Positions 24,477-34,432 of a DNA stretch of 64,000 nt are shown one piece after another. Position 1 is the stretch's first letter, and every line of letters begins with the position of its first letter. The position numbers and the translations under genes are program-made. The stretch is from Mycobacterium senriense (lineage in GTDB: Bacteria; Actinomycetota; Actinomycetes; Mycobacteriales; Mycobacteriaceae), in assembly GCF_019668465.1 (NCBI RefSeq), contig NZ_AP024828.1, positions 2,046,001 through 2,110,000 of the forward strand, in the 5' to 3' direction. The notes under the pieces are model-generated. The model was not told the DNA's origin, ran no database searches, and saw nothing but the letters and a program-made list of their open reading frames with translations.

Positions 24477-24898
24477 GGATTGATCACCAGGTCAGTGACG
24501 TCGCGAACCCACTGATCACGGCCGAGTTTTGCACCGGTGAGCTTGAGTGTGTTGCGTTTGGTGAAGCCGAGAATGGTCTGATCGTCGAGCTCGGCCGCCG
24601 CCAGGGTCTGGGCCGGATCGCGGCCCTCCACCCGCACCCTGATGACGCCGGTCGCGCCCGCGGCATCGAGGATCGAATGCACGCTGGGTCCTTTCTGGAC
24701 CTGTGCGCCGTGTGATTGCCGCGTCGCGACCTCCACCTGAGGGAGCTGCTGAAGCCGCGAAATGGTGAATCGTTGCAGCACTTGGTGGTTCTCCTGCACG
24801 ACGAGTTGCAGCTCGGTCTCCGGGCCGCCGCACGCGACGAGCCAAGCACTCAGGACCAGGACCGCAATCATGCGAGCCAGACGCTTATTGCTGCGCAT
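24473..24898 (-). CDS. Lipoprotein with a reduced molybdopterin-oxidoreductase-like fold
   Basis: 141 aa. Signal peptide RMIAVLVLSAWLVACGG with lipobox LVAC, so the mature protein starts at Cys and is anchored in the outer leaflet. The rest resembles the small SUOX/YedY-like module: a start strand, then PSVHSILDAAGATGVIRVRVEG, DQTILGF, and WVRDVTDLVINP at the end. The Cys that binds the molybdenum centre in true members is not visible, so binding is doubtful. It is the first gene of a two-gene operon with the TiaS-like gene. Confidence 0.65.
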   Translation of the reverse strand: MRSNKRLARMIAVLVLSAWLVACGGPETELQLVVQENHQVLQRFTISRLQQLPQVEVATRQSHGAQVQKGPSVHSILDAAGATGVIRVRVEGRDPAQTLAAAELDDQTILGFTKRNTLKLTGAKLGRDQWVRDVTDLVINP

Positions 24899-24957
24899 TT
24901 ACGGATCCCATCCTGTGAATACGCCGAAAATAAGGATCAGTGTAGGGCCTGGCGCTT

Positions 24958-24969
24958 TATGATCCCCGC
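24958..24969 (+). promoter_or_regulatory. -10 TATGAT for the leaderless membrane-PE-PPE operon
   Basis: TATGAT at 24958-24963, then 6 nt, then ATG 24970. No Shine-Dalgarno precedes the ATG. This would be the start of one transcript covering the membrane protein, PE and PPE genes. Confidence 0.6.
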
Positions 24970-25551
24970 ATGACCGTGATGCAGCGACCGGCGGCCGCGC
25001 CGAGTGTCGTCCGGGAGGTGGCGTTCCCGCTGCTAGCGGTCGCCGTCATCGTCGCCTCCACGGATATCCGGATTCCATTGGGCCTGCCGGGACACCGCGG
25101 GTTGATCTGGCTGACCATGCTGGTGGCGGTTGCGCTGGTGACGGCGCGGCGCGAGACGGTGCTAGCGGTCGGTGCGACGTCATCGATCGCGACGTTGCCG
25201 ATGCACGGGTTGAGCGATCCGTTGTGGAGCAGTCGCTATGTGGCCGCCGCCGCGTTGCTGTATGCCGTGGTTTTCCTTCCTATGGTGCGGGTGCGCCGAT
25301 GGTTGCTCGCGATCGCAGCCGCGCCCATTCACCTTGTCGCGCTTGCCAGTTCGATGTTGTCGTGGCACTCCGGAGCCAACCTGTCAGCCTGGGCATCGAA
25401 CGGGATGCTCGAGCGGGCAGGCTGGCATCTGGTTTTCGGGTTTGTAGCCGGCCTGCTCGCCTGGGTGGTGGCACTTTGTCTGGGTCGGCCGCCGTCGGTT
25501 CGGGCCGGCGCATTTTTTGACGCAAGCCGATACAAGGAGCGGCCGCTATGA
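24970..25551 (+). CDS. Integral membrane protein, first gene of a PE/PPE operon
   Basis: 193 aa with about five hydrophobic helices ([80 protein letters not shown]). No transport or enzyme motif seen. Its TGA overlaps the PE start (ATGA), so it is tightly coupled to the PE/PPE pair; it might assist their export or anchoring. This association is unusual, since PE/PPE pairs more often lie beside ESX genes. Confidence 0.7.
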   Translation: MTVMQRPAAAPSVVREVAFPLLAVAVIVASTDIRIPLGLPGHRGLIWLTMLVAVALVTARRETVLAVGATSSIATLPMHGLSDPLWSSRYVAAAALLYAVVFLPMVRVRRWLLAIAAAPIHLVALASSMLSWHSGANLSAWASNGMLERAGWHLVFGFVAGLLAWVVALCLGRPPSVRAGAFFDASRYKERPL

Positions 25552-25853
25552 CGCTGCGAGTTATTCCCGAGGGCCTGGCCGCGACCAGCGCGGCGGTCGA
25601 CGCGATCACCGCTCAGCTGGCGGCGGCGCATGCGGCCGCGGCCCCGGTGGTCTCGGTGGTGGTTCCGCCGGCGGCCGACCCCGTATCCCTGGCGGCCGCC
25701 GCGGTGTTCAGCGAACGCGGCAGCCAGCATTCGGCCGCGGCGGCCAAGGGTGTCGAAGTCTTGGGACGGGCCGGGTTGGGGGTGAGTCTGGCCGGCGTCA
25801 ACTACGTCGCCGGCGATACGGCGGCCGCGTCGACCTATCTGGGCGCAGGCTGA
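25548..25853 (+). CDS. PE family protein
   Basis: 101 aa, the length of a PE domain alone. It has [40 protein letters not shown] (the P-E region with degenerate PE) and a C-terminal helix ending [18 protein letters not shown] with a YxxxD/E-type signal (YVAGD) for type VII secretion. It probably forms a heterodimer with the PPE protein encoded 2 nt downstream. It overlaps the upstream membrane gene by 4 nt. Confidence 0.93.
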   Translation: MTLRVIPEGLAATSAAVDAITAQLAAAHAAAAPVVSVVVPPAADPVSLAAAAVFSERGSQHSAAAAKGVEVLGRAGLGVSLAGVNYVAGDTAAASTYLGAG

Positions 25854-25855
25854 TC

Positions 25856-27550
25856 ATGACCGCGCCGGTGTGGATGGCCCTTCCGCCAGAAGTGCACTCG
25901 ACGCTGCTGAGCAGCGGCCCGGGGCCGGGCCCGCTGCTGGCGGCCGCAGCAACCTGGACATCGTTGAGCACCCAATACGATTCGGCGGCAACCGAATTGA
26001 CGGCCGTGCTGAGCGGATCCGTCCCGGTCTGGGATGGCCCGACCGCCGACAGGTACGTCGCCGCCCACATGCCATATCTGGCATGGCTACAACTGGCCGG
26101 CGCGTTGAGCGCCGAGGCGGCCGCCCAACATCAAGGGGTGGCCACCGCATACACCGCCGCACTGGCCGCAATGCCGACTCTGCCGGAACTGGCGGCCAAT
26201 CATGCGACCCACGCAGCTTTGGTGGCGACGAATTTCTTTGGGGTCAACACGATTCCGATCGCGGTCAACGAGGCCGACTACGCGCGGATGTGGACTCAGG
26301 CGGCCACCACCATGACCACCTACCAGGCGACGACCGAAGCCGTGCAAATGAGCAGCGTCGCCGGATCGGGAACCGGAGGGAAGGCCGGTACCGGAAGCGG
26401 GTCGGGCACGGGAGCGGGCACCGGCACTGGCACCGGAACAGGCACGGGCACCGGAACGGGCACTGGCACCGGCACGGGCACCGGAACGGGCACTGGCGCC
26501 GGAGCGGGAAGCGGCACCGGCGGTGGGACCGGTGCGGGTGGCGGCGGTACGGGTTCCTTTCAGCTGCCCACCCCCGAAGAGATCTGGGAAATGCTGTTCG
26601 GGCCCGACGGTGAGCAGATCCCCGGTCAGGGCCAGCCGAACTGGAGTCCGTCGGAGTACCTGCAGAACCTCGGGAACTTCTTCAACGGCAACGCTCAGGC
26701 CGTGGCCTGGCTCCAGCAGAACCTGTCGGGTCTGCTCAATCCCTCCCAGTTCCCGGCGCTGATCAACTATTTCATCGCGTGGCAGACCTACCGGATCATC
26801 AACTGGACCATCCGGACGCTGCGGTTCATCCTCCAGGAGCTGCCGCTGCTGCTGCAGGTCGGCTTGAGCCTGTCCATCACCAGCCTGGGAGGGCTGGCCG
26901 GTCTGGCGGGCCTGGCCGGGTTGGCCGGGTTGGCCGCCCCAGCGAGCGTCCCCGCTCCCGCTGCCGTGCCTCAGCCCGCCGCGGTGGGCGTGCAACCGCC
27001 GGCGGTGTCGGCCGCTCCGGCGATGGCTCCGATGGCCCCGACCAGCCCGGCGGTACCGACGACATCGGTGGCGTCGACCCCTGCACCCGTAGCCTCCGCG
27101 ATCACCCCGCCGACGACTCCGCCCATACCCCCGGCCCCGGTGACCGGAGCCGAGGGCTTCGGCTACCTGGTGGGCAGTGTCAGCCTCGGCATGGAATCGA
27201 AGGCGCAAACCCGGGCCAGAAGCGGGCTGGCCGTCGGGCAGACGGCAGCATCGGCGGCCGGCGTCGCGGCGGTCGAGCAGGAGCAGGGACGCTCCCGCCG
27301 GCGTCCGCGATCGGTCGTCGACCCCGGCTACCGCTACGAATTCATCGAGACCGACGACGAAGCAGTCGCGGTCGCATCGACAGTGCCGGATCGGTATCGC
27401 CCCTCGGACACCGGCGGATCGATACAGGGTTTCACCGGCACGCTACCCAAACCGGACGTGCGGGCTTCGGGCCTGATCACGTTGGCCGGCAAAGAATCCG
27501 GTGACGGCGCCCGTATGCCGATGCTCCCGGAGAGCTGGGACGGCCGGTAG
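25856..27550 (+). CDS. PPE family protein, PPE-PPW-like C-terminus, with a Gly-Thr repeat
   Basis: 564 aa. The PPE domain (residues ~1-175) has [12 protein letters not shown] (PPE) and an [18 protein letters not shown]-x-G-like region. A low-complexity (GT)n/(GTG) linker follows, then a hydrophobic region ([20 protein letters not shown]), a Pro/Ala/Val-rich segment, and a C-terminal domain with [37 protein letters not shown] and PMLPESW, which matches the PPE-PPW type (GFxGT...PPW-like tail). Exported with its PE partner through an ESX system. ATG at 25856, 2 nt after the PE stop. Confidence 0.9.
   Translation: MTAPVWMALPPEVHSTLLSSGPGPGPLLAAAATWTSLSTQYDSAATELTAVLSGSVPVWDGPTADRYVAAHMPYLAWLQLAGALSAEAAAQHQGVATAYTAALAAMPTLPELAANHATHAALVATNFFGVNTIPIAVNEADYARMWTQAATTMTTYQATTEAVQMSSVAGSGTGGKAGTGSGSGTGAGTGTGTGTGTGTGTGTGTGTGTGTGTGAGAGSGTGGGTGAGGGGTGSFQLPTPEEIWEMLFGPDGEQIPGQGQPNWSPSEYLQNLGNFFNGNAQAVAWLQQNLSGLLNPSQFPALINYFIAWQTYRIINWTIRTLRFILQELPLLLQVGLSLSITSLGGLAGLAGLAGLAGLAAPASVPAPAAVPQPAAVGVQPPAVSAAPAMAPMAPTSPAVPTTSVASTPAPVASAITPPTTPPIPPAPVTGAEGFGYLVGSVSLGMESKAQTRARSGLAVGQTAASAAGVAAVEQEQGRSRRRPRSVVDPGYRYEFIETDDEAVAVASTVPDRYRPSDTGGSIQGFTGTLPKPDVRASGLITLAGKESGDGARMPMLPESWDGR
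26365..26555 (+). repeat. Gly-Thr coding repeat inside the PPE gene
   Basis: The DNA alternates GGC/GGA/GGG and ACC/ACG/ACA/ACT codons with a 6-nt basic unit and longer 12-18-nt repeats such as GGCACCGGCACGGGC. It encodes an unbroken run of about fifteen Gly-Thr dipeptides flanked by Gly-Ser/Gly-Ala variants. The synonymous variation shows it has been diverging as well as expanding. Such tracts change length by slippage. Confidence 0.85.
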
Positions 27551-27574
27551 GCTGCCCCGCCCTCCGTGGCGCGG

Positions 27575-29297
<1,723 letters not shown>

Positions 29298-29455
29298 GCC
29301 GATCTCCTCCCTGCGTCCTGCGCGCATTTAGTTAGCGTATTTAAGTGACTCCTCGACTGTACTCCTTGGCGCGCGGGCCACCGGTCCGAGCGGCGCCGAC
29401 CGTGCAGGCGAGCCCCGGGGAATGCAGCGGTAGCGCTCGGGTGTTCGCTGTAGGT

Positions 29456-29878
29456 ATGGCTGATGAGATCGAAATGAGCCCGCGGGGTTGGGTGCGCGAC
29501 CAGACCGAACAGATTTTGAGTCAGGGCACCACCGATGGAGTCGAGGTTTTCGATCGGCCTATCGTTCTGCTGACCGTCACCGGGGCGAAGTCCGGCAAGC
29601 AGCGCTATGTCCCGTTGATGCGGGTCGAGAAGGATGGCCGCTACGTCATTGTCGCGTCGCACGGCGGCGCCCCGGAGCATCCGGTTTGGTACTTCAACCT
29701 GAAGGCGAATCCGGCGGTGACGCTGCAAGACGGCGACAAGGTTCTCGCGTTGACGGCTCGCGAGCTCGAGGGAACCGAACGCGAGCAGTGGTGGCAGCGT
29801 GCCGTTGAGGCGTTTCCCCCCTACGCGGAATACAAGGCGAAGACGGCGCGGCCGATCCCCGTTTTCGTCCTGGAGTAA
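29456..29878 (+). CDS. Deazaflavin-dependent nitroreductase-family protein (Ddn-like)
   Basis: 140 aa from ATG 29456. It has VEVFDRPIVLLTVTGAKSGK, YVPLMRVEKDGRYVIVASHG, then HPVWYFNLKANPAVTLQDGDK, the F420H2-binding split-barrel signature including the conserved GA-SGK and N-L. It is close in length to M. tuberculosis Ddn, Rv1558 and Rv3178. Likely reduces quinones or nitro-compounds with F420H2. A longer frame from 29345 adds unconserved residues. Confidence 0.85.
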   Translation: MADEIEMSPRGWVRDQTEQILSQGTTDGVEVFDRPIVLLTVTGAKSGKQRYVPLMRVEKDGRYVIVASHGGAPEHPVWYFNLKANPAVTLQDGDKVLALTARELEGTEREQWWQRAVEAFPPYAEYKAKTARPIPVFVLE

Positions 29879-29966
29879 CCGCTCTAGGTCCCGTGGGCGC
29901 CGCACCGGCGCTGAATCCCGAAAAAATTTGCATTCGATATGCACCCGGCTCGTCCGGTTGACCCCT

Positions 29967-29996
29967 TATACGTGCCCACCTACCTTCGAACGTATA
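29967..29996. promoter_or_regulatory. Inverted repeat upstream of SulP
   Basis: TATACGT (29967-29973) and ACGTATA (29990-29996) are perfect 7-bp arms 16 nt apart. TTGACC at 29958 could be a -35. A smaller palindrome TGCAT...ATGCA lies at about 29930-29944. The region has no gene; the repeat is a candidate operator for the SulP gene 138 nt downstream. Confidence 0.4.
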
Positions 29997-30133
29997 GGCC
30001 AGGCATGTCCCGTGGAACAATGACGTTCGGGTATGTAATCGCCTGCGCTGCACGGATTTACGCGTTTACGGTATGCCGTGACCGGGTGGATATCGAAAAG
30101 CCCACCGTCGATGACCAATTCAGGGGAGGGCCA

Positions 30134-31750
30134 GTGCAACACGTCAAACCGCCAGAGCCGCAGGGCATGGAGGATGGCGCTCCGTCTCGACGAGACCGGG
30201 TGCGTGAGGTCCTGCAATACGATCTGCCGGCGTCGTTGGTTGTCTTCTTGGTGGCGCTGCCCTTGTCGCTCGGGATCGCGATCGCCTCGGACGCGCCGGT
30301 TCTCGCCGGCCTGATTGCAGCGATCGTCGGGGGAGTCGTCGGTGGATGGATCGGCGGATCGCCGTTACAGGTCAGTGGCCCGGCGGCCGGGCTGACCGTT
30401 GTTGTCGCCGAACTCGTCTCCCAGTTTGGCTGGGCGATTACATGTTTCATCACCGTGATCGCCGGGATCCTACAAGTCCTGTTGGGGTTCAGCCGAATTG
30501 CCCGCGCCGCCCTGGCGATATCACCGGTGGTGGTGCACGCGATGCTGGCCGGCATCGGCATCACGATTGCGCTGCAACAGGTGCATGTGCTGCTGGGCGG
30601 CGCCTCGAAGAGCTCGGCCTGGAGCAATGTCACCCAACTGCCGGCTCAGATTCTCGGCGCTCATCGGCCGGGGCTAGTGCTGGGCCTGCTCGTGATCGCC
30701 ATTCTGATCTCCTGGCGCTGGGTTCCGGCCCGGGTGGCCAAGATTCCCGGCCCACTCGTCGCGATCGTGGTGGTCACTGCCATTTCAGTGATCTTCCCGT
30801 TCGACGTATCCCGCATCGCGCTGGACGGCTCAGTGCTCGATGCGCTGCGGCTTCCCTCGCTCCCGCACGGGAATTGGGGAGCTGTCGTCATCGCCGTCAT
30901 CACCGTCACCTTGATCACCAGCGTGCAGAGCCTGCTGACGGCGGTATCGATCGATCGCATGCACACCGGCGCGCGAACCGACTTCAACCGCGAGCTGATC
31001 GGGCAGGGCGCGGCGAACATCGCGTCGGGCGTCATCGGCGGCCTTCCCATCGCAGGTGTCATCGTGCGCAGCGCCGCCAACGTGAATGCCGGCGCCAAGA
31101 CGCGCGCCTCGACGATCATGCACGGCGTCTGGATACTGCTGTTCGCCGTACCCTTCGCGGGACTCGTCGAAAGGATCCCCACCGCCGCGCTTGCCGGACT
31201 GCTCATCGTCATCGGCATCGAGCTGTTGAAGCCCGCACACATCGAAACCGCTTTGCGTAACGGCGATCTCGCCGTGTACTTGGTGACCGCGGTTTGCGTC
31301 GTGTTCCTCAACCTGCTGCACGGCGTGATGATCGGCCTGGCGCTGGCCGTCGTCGTGACCGGATGGCGCGTGGTGCGGGCCAGGATCGAGGCCGAGCCGG
31401 TTGGCGACGGGTGGCATGTCGTCGTCGAGGGCGCGTGCACCTTCCTGGCGCTGCCCCGGCTGACCGGAGTCCTGGCGTCCGTACCCGAACGCACTTCGGT
31501 CACCATCCACCTGCTCACGAATTATTTGGATCACGCGGCGCACCAGGCGATCAGCGACTGGCAACGCCGGCACTGTGCTACCGGCGGGCAGGTTCATGTT
31601 CGCGACACGGTCGACCCGGATGACTCTGACGCCCTGGCCACCAGCGGCCTCATGGAATCCGTTGGCCCCGCCGGGAAGTCCTCGAAGGCCAACCGCCGTA
31701 ACGTGCACCTGAGTCTGGTCGAGGAGTTGTCCGCCGCAGGGGCCAAGTGA
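30134..31750 (+). CDS. SulP-family inorganic anion transporter
   Basis: 538 aa from GTG 30134, preceded by GGGGAGGG. It has ten or more helices with the SulP signatures SLGIAIASDAPVLAGLIAAI, GSPLQVSGPAAGLTVVV and DFNRELIGQGAANIASGVIGG (landmarks), then a short C-terminal STAS-like region. The C-terminal carbonic anhydrase domain present in Rv3273-type fusions is absent. Likely moves bicarbonate or sulfate. No partner gene is adjacent. Confidence 0.88.
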   Translation: MQHVKPPEPQGMEDGAPSRRDRVREVLQYDLPASLVVFLVALPLSLGIAIASDAPVLAGLIAAIVGGVVGGWIGGSPLQVSGPAAGLTVVVAELVSQFGWAITCFITVIAGILQVLLGFSRIARAALAISPVVVHAMLAGIGITIALQQVHVLLGGASKSSAWSNVTQLPAQILGAHRPGLVLGLLVIAILISWRWVPARVAKIPGPLVAIVVVTAISVIFPFDVSRIALDGSVLDALRLPSLPHGNWGAVVIAVITVTLITSVQSLLTAVSIDRMHTGARTDFNRELIGQGAANIASGVIGGLPIAGVIVRSAANVNAGAKTRASTIMHGVWILLFAVPFAGLVERIPTAALAGLLIVIGIELLKPAHIETALRNGDLAVYLVTAVCVVFLNLLHGVMIGLALAVVVTGWRVVRARIEAEPVGDGWHVVVEGACTFLALPRLTGVLASVPERTSVTIHLLTNYLDHAAHQAISDWQRRHCATGGQVHVRDTVDPDDSDALATSGLMESVGPAGKSSKANRRNVHLSLVEELSAAGAK

Positions 31751-31763
31751 CCGCCCGGCGCGG

Positions 31764-32621
31764 CTACTTCAGGTCGGCGGCGACCTGCTCCAGGGCGGCG
31801 AGGTGTTCGCCGACATTCGCGAAACCGGCCTTCATGGTGTTCACCGAAAGATGGGTGGCGCCTGCGGCTTTCCATGCTGCGATCGTGTCGGCGAGCTTGT
31901 CGCGGTCTTCGATCCAGCTGACCCGGCCTTCCATTCCCAGGCTCTTCGGGTCGCGACCGGCCGATTCGGCCGCGCGGTTCACCTGTTCGAGGGCGTGATC
32001 GAGGCCGGGGCCGGGACCCAGCATCGGAAACCAGCCATCGCCGAGGCGACCGGCACGTTCGTACGCGCGATCGGAGGCCGCCCCGAACCACACCGGTATC
32101 GGGCGCTGGGTGGGCAGCGGGGCCAGGCCGGCCGCGGTCACCGTGTGGTACTTGCCGACGTAGGTGACCGACCGTTCGGTCCACAGCTTGCGCATCACCT
32201 CGACCTGTTCCTCGGAGCGCCTGCCGCGGTTGGTGAACGACTCTCCGAGCGCCTCGTACTCAACGGCGTTCCAGCCCAATCCGATTCCGAATCGGAAGCG
32301 ACCGCCCGTGAGCACATCGACCTCGGCGGCCTGCTTGGCCGCCAATACCGTTTGGCGTTGCGGCAAGATGATCACCCCGGTGACGAGTTCCAGCGAGGTG
32401 ACCGCGGCCAGGTAGCCGAACATGACGAACGGTTCATGAAAGGTCGAGTCGATGTCGTAGGGCCCCTGAAAGCCGTGGTGCACCGTCGGGTCAGCGCCGA
32501 CGACGTGGTCGTAGGCGAGGATGTGCGTGAACCCGAGCTCGTCGACGCGCTGACCGTACGTGCGGAGCACAGCGGGGTCCGAGCCGAGCTCGGTTTGCGG
32601 AAAGACGACTCCAATGCGCAT
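31764..32621 (-). CDS. LLM-class F420-dependent oxidoreductase
   Basis: 285 aa from ATG 32621. It has MRIGVVFPQTELG, LGFTHILAYDHVVGAD, GVIILPQRQTVLAAKQAAEV, RFGIGLGWNAVEYEALG and PVWFGAASDRAYERAGRLGD, the luciferase-like TIM barrel with the F420-type subfamily markers (TIGR03619-like). It converges with SulP 14 nt away. Substrate unknown. Confidence 0.87.
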   Translation of the reverse strand: MRIGVVFPQTELGSDPAVLRTYGQRVDELGFTHILAYDHVVGADPTVHHGFQGPYDIDSTFHEPFVMFGYLAAVTSLELVTGVIILPQRQTVLAAKQAAEVDVLTGGRFRFGIGLGWNAVEYEALGESFTNRGRRSEEQVEVMRKLWTERSVTYVGKYHTVTAAGLAPLPTQRPIPVWFGAASDRAYERAGRLGDGWFPMLGPGPGLDHALEQVNRAAESAGRDPKSLGMEGRVSWIEDRDKLADTIAAWKAAGATHLSVNTMKAGFANVGEHLAALEQVAADLK

Positions 32622-32775
32622 TGGCTGTGCAACCACGCCGCACCAGGTTTACTTCCCGTGCAACAAAGGCGGAGCGCAGCCATCGGCACGGCAAATGTTT
32701 CGGGGGCGGTGTCGTCTTCTCGCCTCTGGCGCAAGTGGTCGCTCGAAGCGACGGTTCTGGTGTGGTACCCGGGGA

Positions 32776-32868
32776 ATGACCGACACCGCCGGGCTGATCA
32801 ACCACGACCGTCGGCGGGATATTCCACTGCCGGATGAGCGCGCCCGTACCGGCTTCAGGATGATGTAG
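32776..32868 (+). CDS. Possible 30-aa ORF before the 2-hydroxyacid dehydrogenase
   Basis: ATG 32776 to TAG 32866-32868, 2 nt before the next GTG. The product starts MTDTAGLINHDRRRDIPLPD. GGGGA directly precedes the ATG, too close for a good ribosome site. The near-contiguity with the next gene suggests an upstream or leader ORF; it may also be chance. Confidence 0.25.
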   Translation: MTDTAGLINHDRRRDIPLPDERARTGFRMM

Positions 32869-32870
32869 TC

Positions 32871-33836
32871 GTGACGGCGAACAGGGTCAGTGGGGTGCTG
32901 AGAGTCGGCGAGATGGAGCCGACGTTCGAACAAGAGCTGGCTGCGCGTTACGCGATTCCGAAACTGCCCGACGGACCCGCGCGAACGCAGTTCCTAACCG
33001 AGCACGGCGCCGGTGTGCGCGTGCTGGTGACATCGGGATCGCCCGGGGTCGATGCCGCCACCATCGCGGCGCTGCCCAACCTGAAAGCCATCGTCAACAA
33101 CGGGGCCGGGGTCGATCTGATCGACCTGGACGCGGCGAAGCGCCGCGGCATCGGCGTGAGCAACACCCCCGACGTGCTGTCGGACACGGTCGCCGACACG
33201 GCAGTGGGCCTGATCCTGATGACACTGCGCCGTTTCGGTGCCGCCGATCGCTACGTGCGCGCCGGTCGATGGGCGCGGGACGGTGAGTTTCCCTATGCCA
33301 GAGATGTCAGCGGCCTGCAGATCGGCATTCTGGGACTGGGCCGGATCGGTTCGGCGATCGCGACCCGGCTGCTCGGATTCGACTGCGCCATCGCCTATCA
33401 CAGCCGCCACCGCGTCGAGGGATCGCCATTTCGCTATGCGACGTCGCCCATGGAGCTGGCCGAGTCGGTCGACGTCCTGGTCATCGCCACCACGGGCGAC
33501 GCCAACGCGCACAAGCTGGTCGACCGTGCGGTGCTGCAGGCCTTGGGTCCCGAGGGTTACCTGATCAACATCGCGCGGGGCAGCGTCGTCGACCAGGACG
33601 CGCTGGTGGAATTGCTGGCCGCTGGGGAACTGGCGGGCGCGGGCTTGGACGTCTTCGCCGAAGAACCGCAGGTACCGGCCGAATTGTTCGACCTGGACAA
33701 CGTGGTGCTTCTCCCGCATATCGGCAGCGCCACCGCGCGAACCCGGCGGGCCATGGCACTGCTGGCGATCCGCAATCTCGACAGCTACCTCGAAACCGGC
33801 GAATTGGTCACACCCGTCCTGCCGCCGCGCCGTTAG
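32871..33836 (+). CDS. D-isomer-specific 2-hydroxyacid dehydrogenase (glyoxylate/hydroxypyruvate reductase-like)
   Basis: 321 aa. The catalytic domain has NLKAIVNNGAGVDLIDLDAA; the NAD domain has GILGLGRIGSAIATRL, then NIARGSVVDQDALVELL (Arg), LAGAGLDVFAEEP (Glu) and LLPHIGSAT (His), so the R-E-H triad is complete. It reduces 2-keto acids with NAD(P)H. GTG start. Substrate not predictable. Confidence 0.9.
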   Translation: MTANRVSGVLRVGEMEPTFEQELAARYAIPKLPDGPARTQFLTEHGAGVRVLVTSGSPGVDAATIAALPNLKAIVNNGAGVDLIDLDAAKRRGIGVSNTPDVLSDTVADTAVGLILMTLRRFGAADRYVRAGRWARDGEFPYARDVSGLQIGILGLGRIGSAIATRLLGFDCAIAYHSRHRVEGSPFRYATSPMELAESVDVLVIATTGDANAHKLVDRAVLQALGPEGYLINIARGSVVDQDALVELLAAGELAGAGLDVFAEEPQVPAELFDLDNVVLLPHIGSATARTRRAMALLAIRNLDSYLETGELVTPVLPPRR

Positions 33837-33954
33837 GATCTGCTTGAATGCGGCTCGTCGCCTTGACCTGGCGATTCACGACGGCTATTCATCTGTGGCC
33901 GAAGCGATACTCGCGAAGGTTATTGCCCCATCCGCATCTGGGTATGCGGCTGTT

Positions 33955-34413
33955 ATGAGTCCACTACTGCCGGAGACTGCCACGCCGGTGCGGCTGACGC
34001 TTGCCGGCACAGCCCGCCCCGATACGGCGGCGGAGTGGCGGCGGGCGCTGCAACGGTGGCTGCAACAAGAGGTGCGCGCGCCGGAAGAGATTCGTGAGGA
34101 CGTCGTTCTCGGGGTGAACGAGGCGCTGGCGAATTGTGTTGAGCACGCCTACCGCTCGCATGGCCAGGTCGGTGCCATGAAACTTCAGGCCAGCTACGAC
34201 CCCGACGCCGAGTCGATCCGCGTGTGCGTCAGCGACCGCGGCAACTGGCGGAAGCCTTCGTCCAGGCACTCCAGCGACCCCCACGCGTCGCGCGGCATCA
34301 TGCTGATGCACGGCCTGGCCGACCACTGCACCATCCATGCCCGTCCCAACGGCACCAGCGTCTACCTGGATTACGCGACCGACGCCCAAGCCGCCGCTCA
34401 TCACCAACGTTGA
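33955..34413 (+). CDS. RsbW-like HATPase_c protein (anti-sigma factor/serine kinase type)
   Basis: 152 aa from ATG 33955; a longer frame to TTG 33844 lacks conservation. Bergerat fold motifs: N box DVVLGVNEALANCVEHAYRS, G1 box VCVSDRGNWRKP (degenerate DxGxG, as in RsbW), and G2 box SRGIMLMHGLADHCTI. Anti-sigma kinases of this type hold a SigF-like factor. No anti-anti-sigma gene is adjacent, so its partner is elsewhere. Confidence 0.82.
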   Translation: MSPLLPETATPVRLTLAGTARPDTAAEWRRALQRWLQQEVRAPEEIREDVVLGVNEALANCVEHAYRSHGQVGAMKLQASYDPDAESIRVCVSDRGNWRKPSSRHSSDPHASRGIMLMHGLADHCTIHARPNGTSVYLDYATDAQAAAHHQR

Positions 34414-34432
34414 AGCCGTGGGATCGCCTGGG

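Noticed and set aside
26365..26555. Possible CRISPR-like array
   Set aside because: The repeats are contiguous codon repeats without spacers and lie inside a PPE gene.
26087..27208. 373-aa minus-strand frame over the PPE gene
   Set aside because: It mirrors the Gly-Thr repeat as Pro/Val/Ala or Ser/Ala runs and has no motif; shadow of repeat composition.
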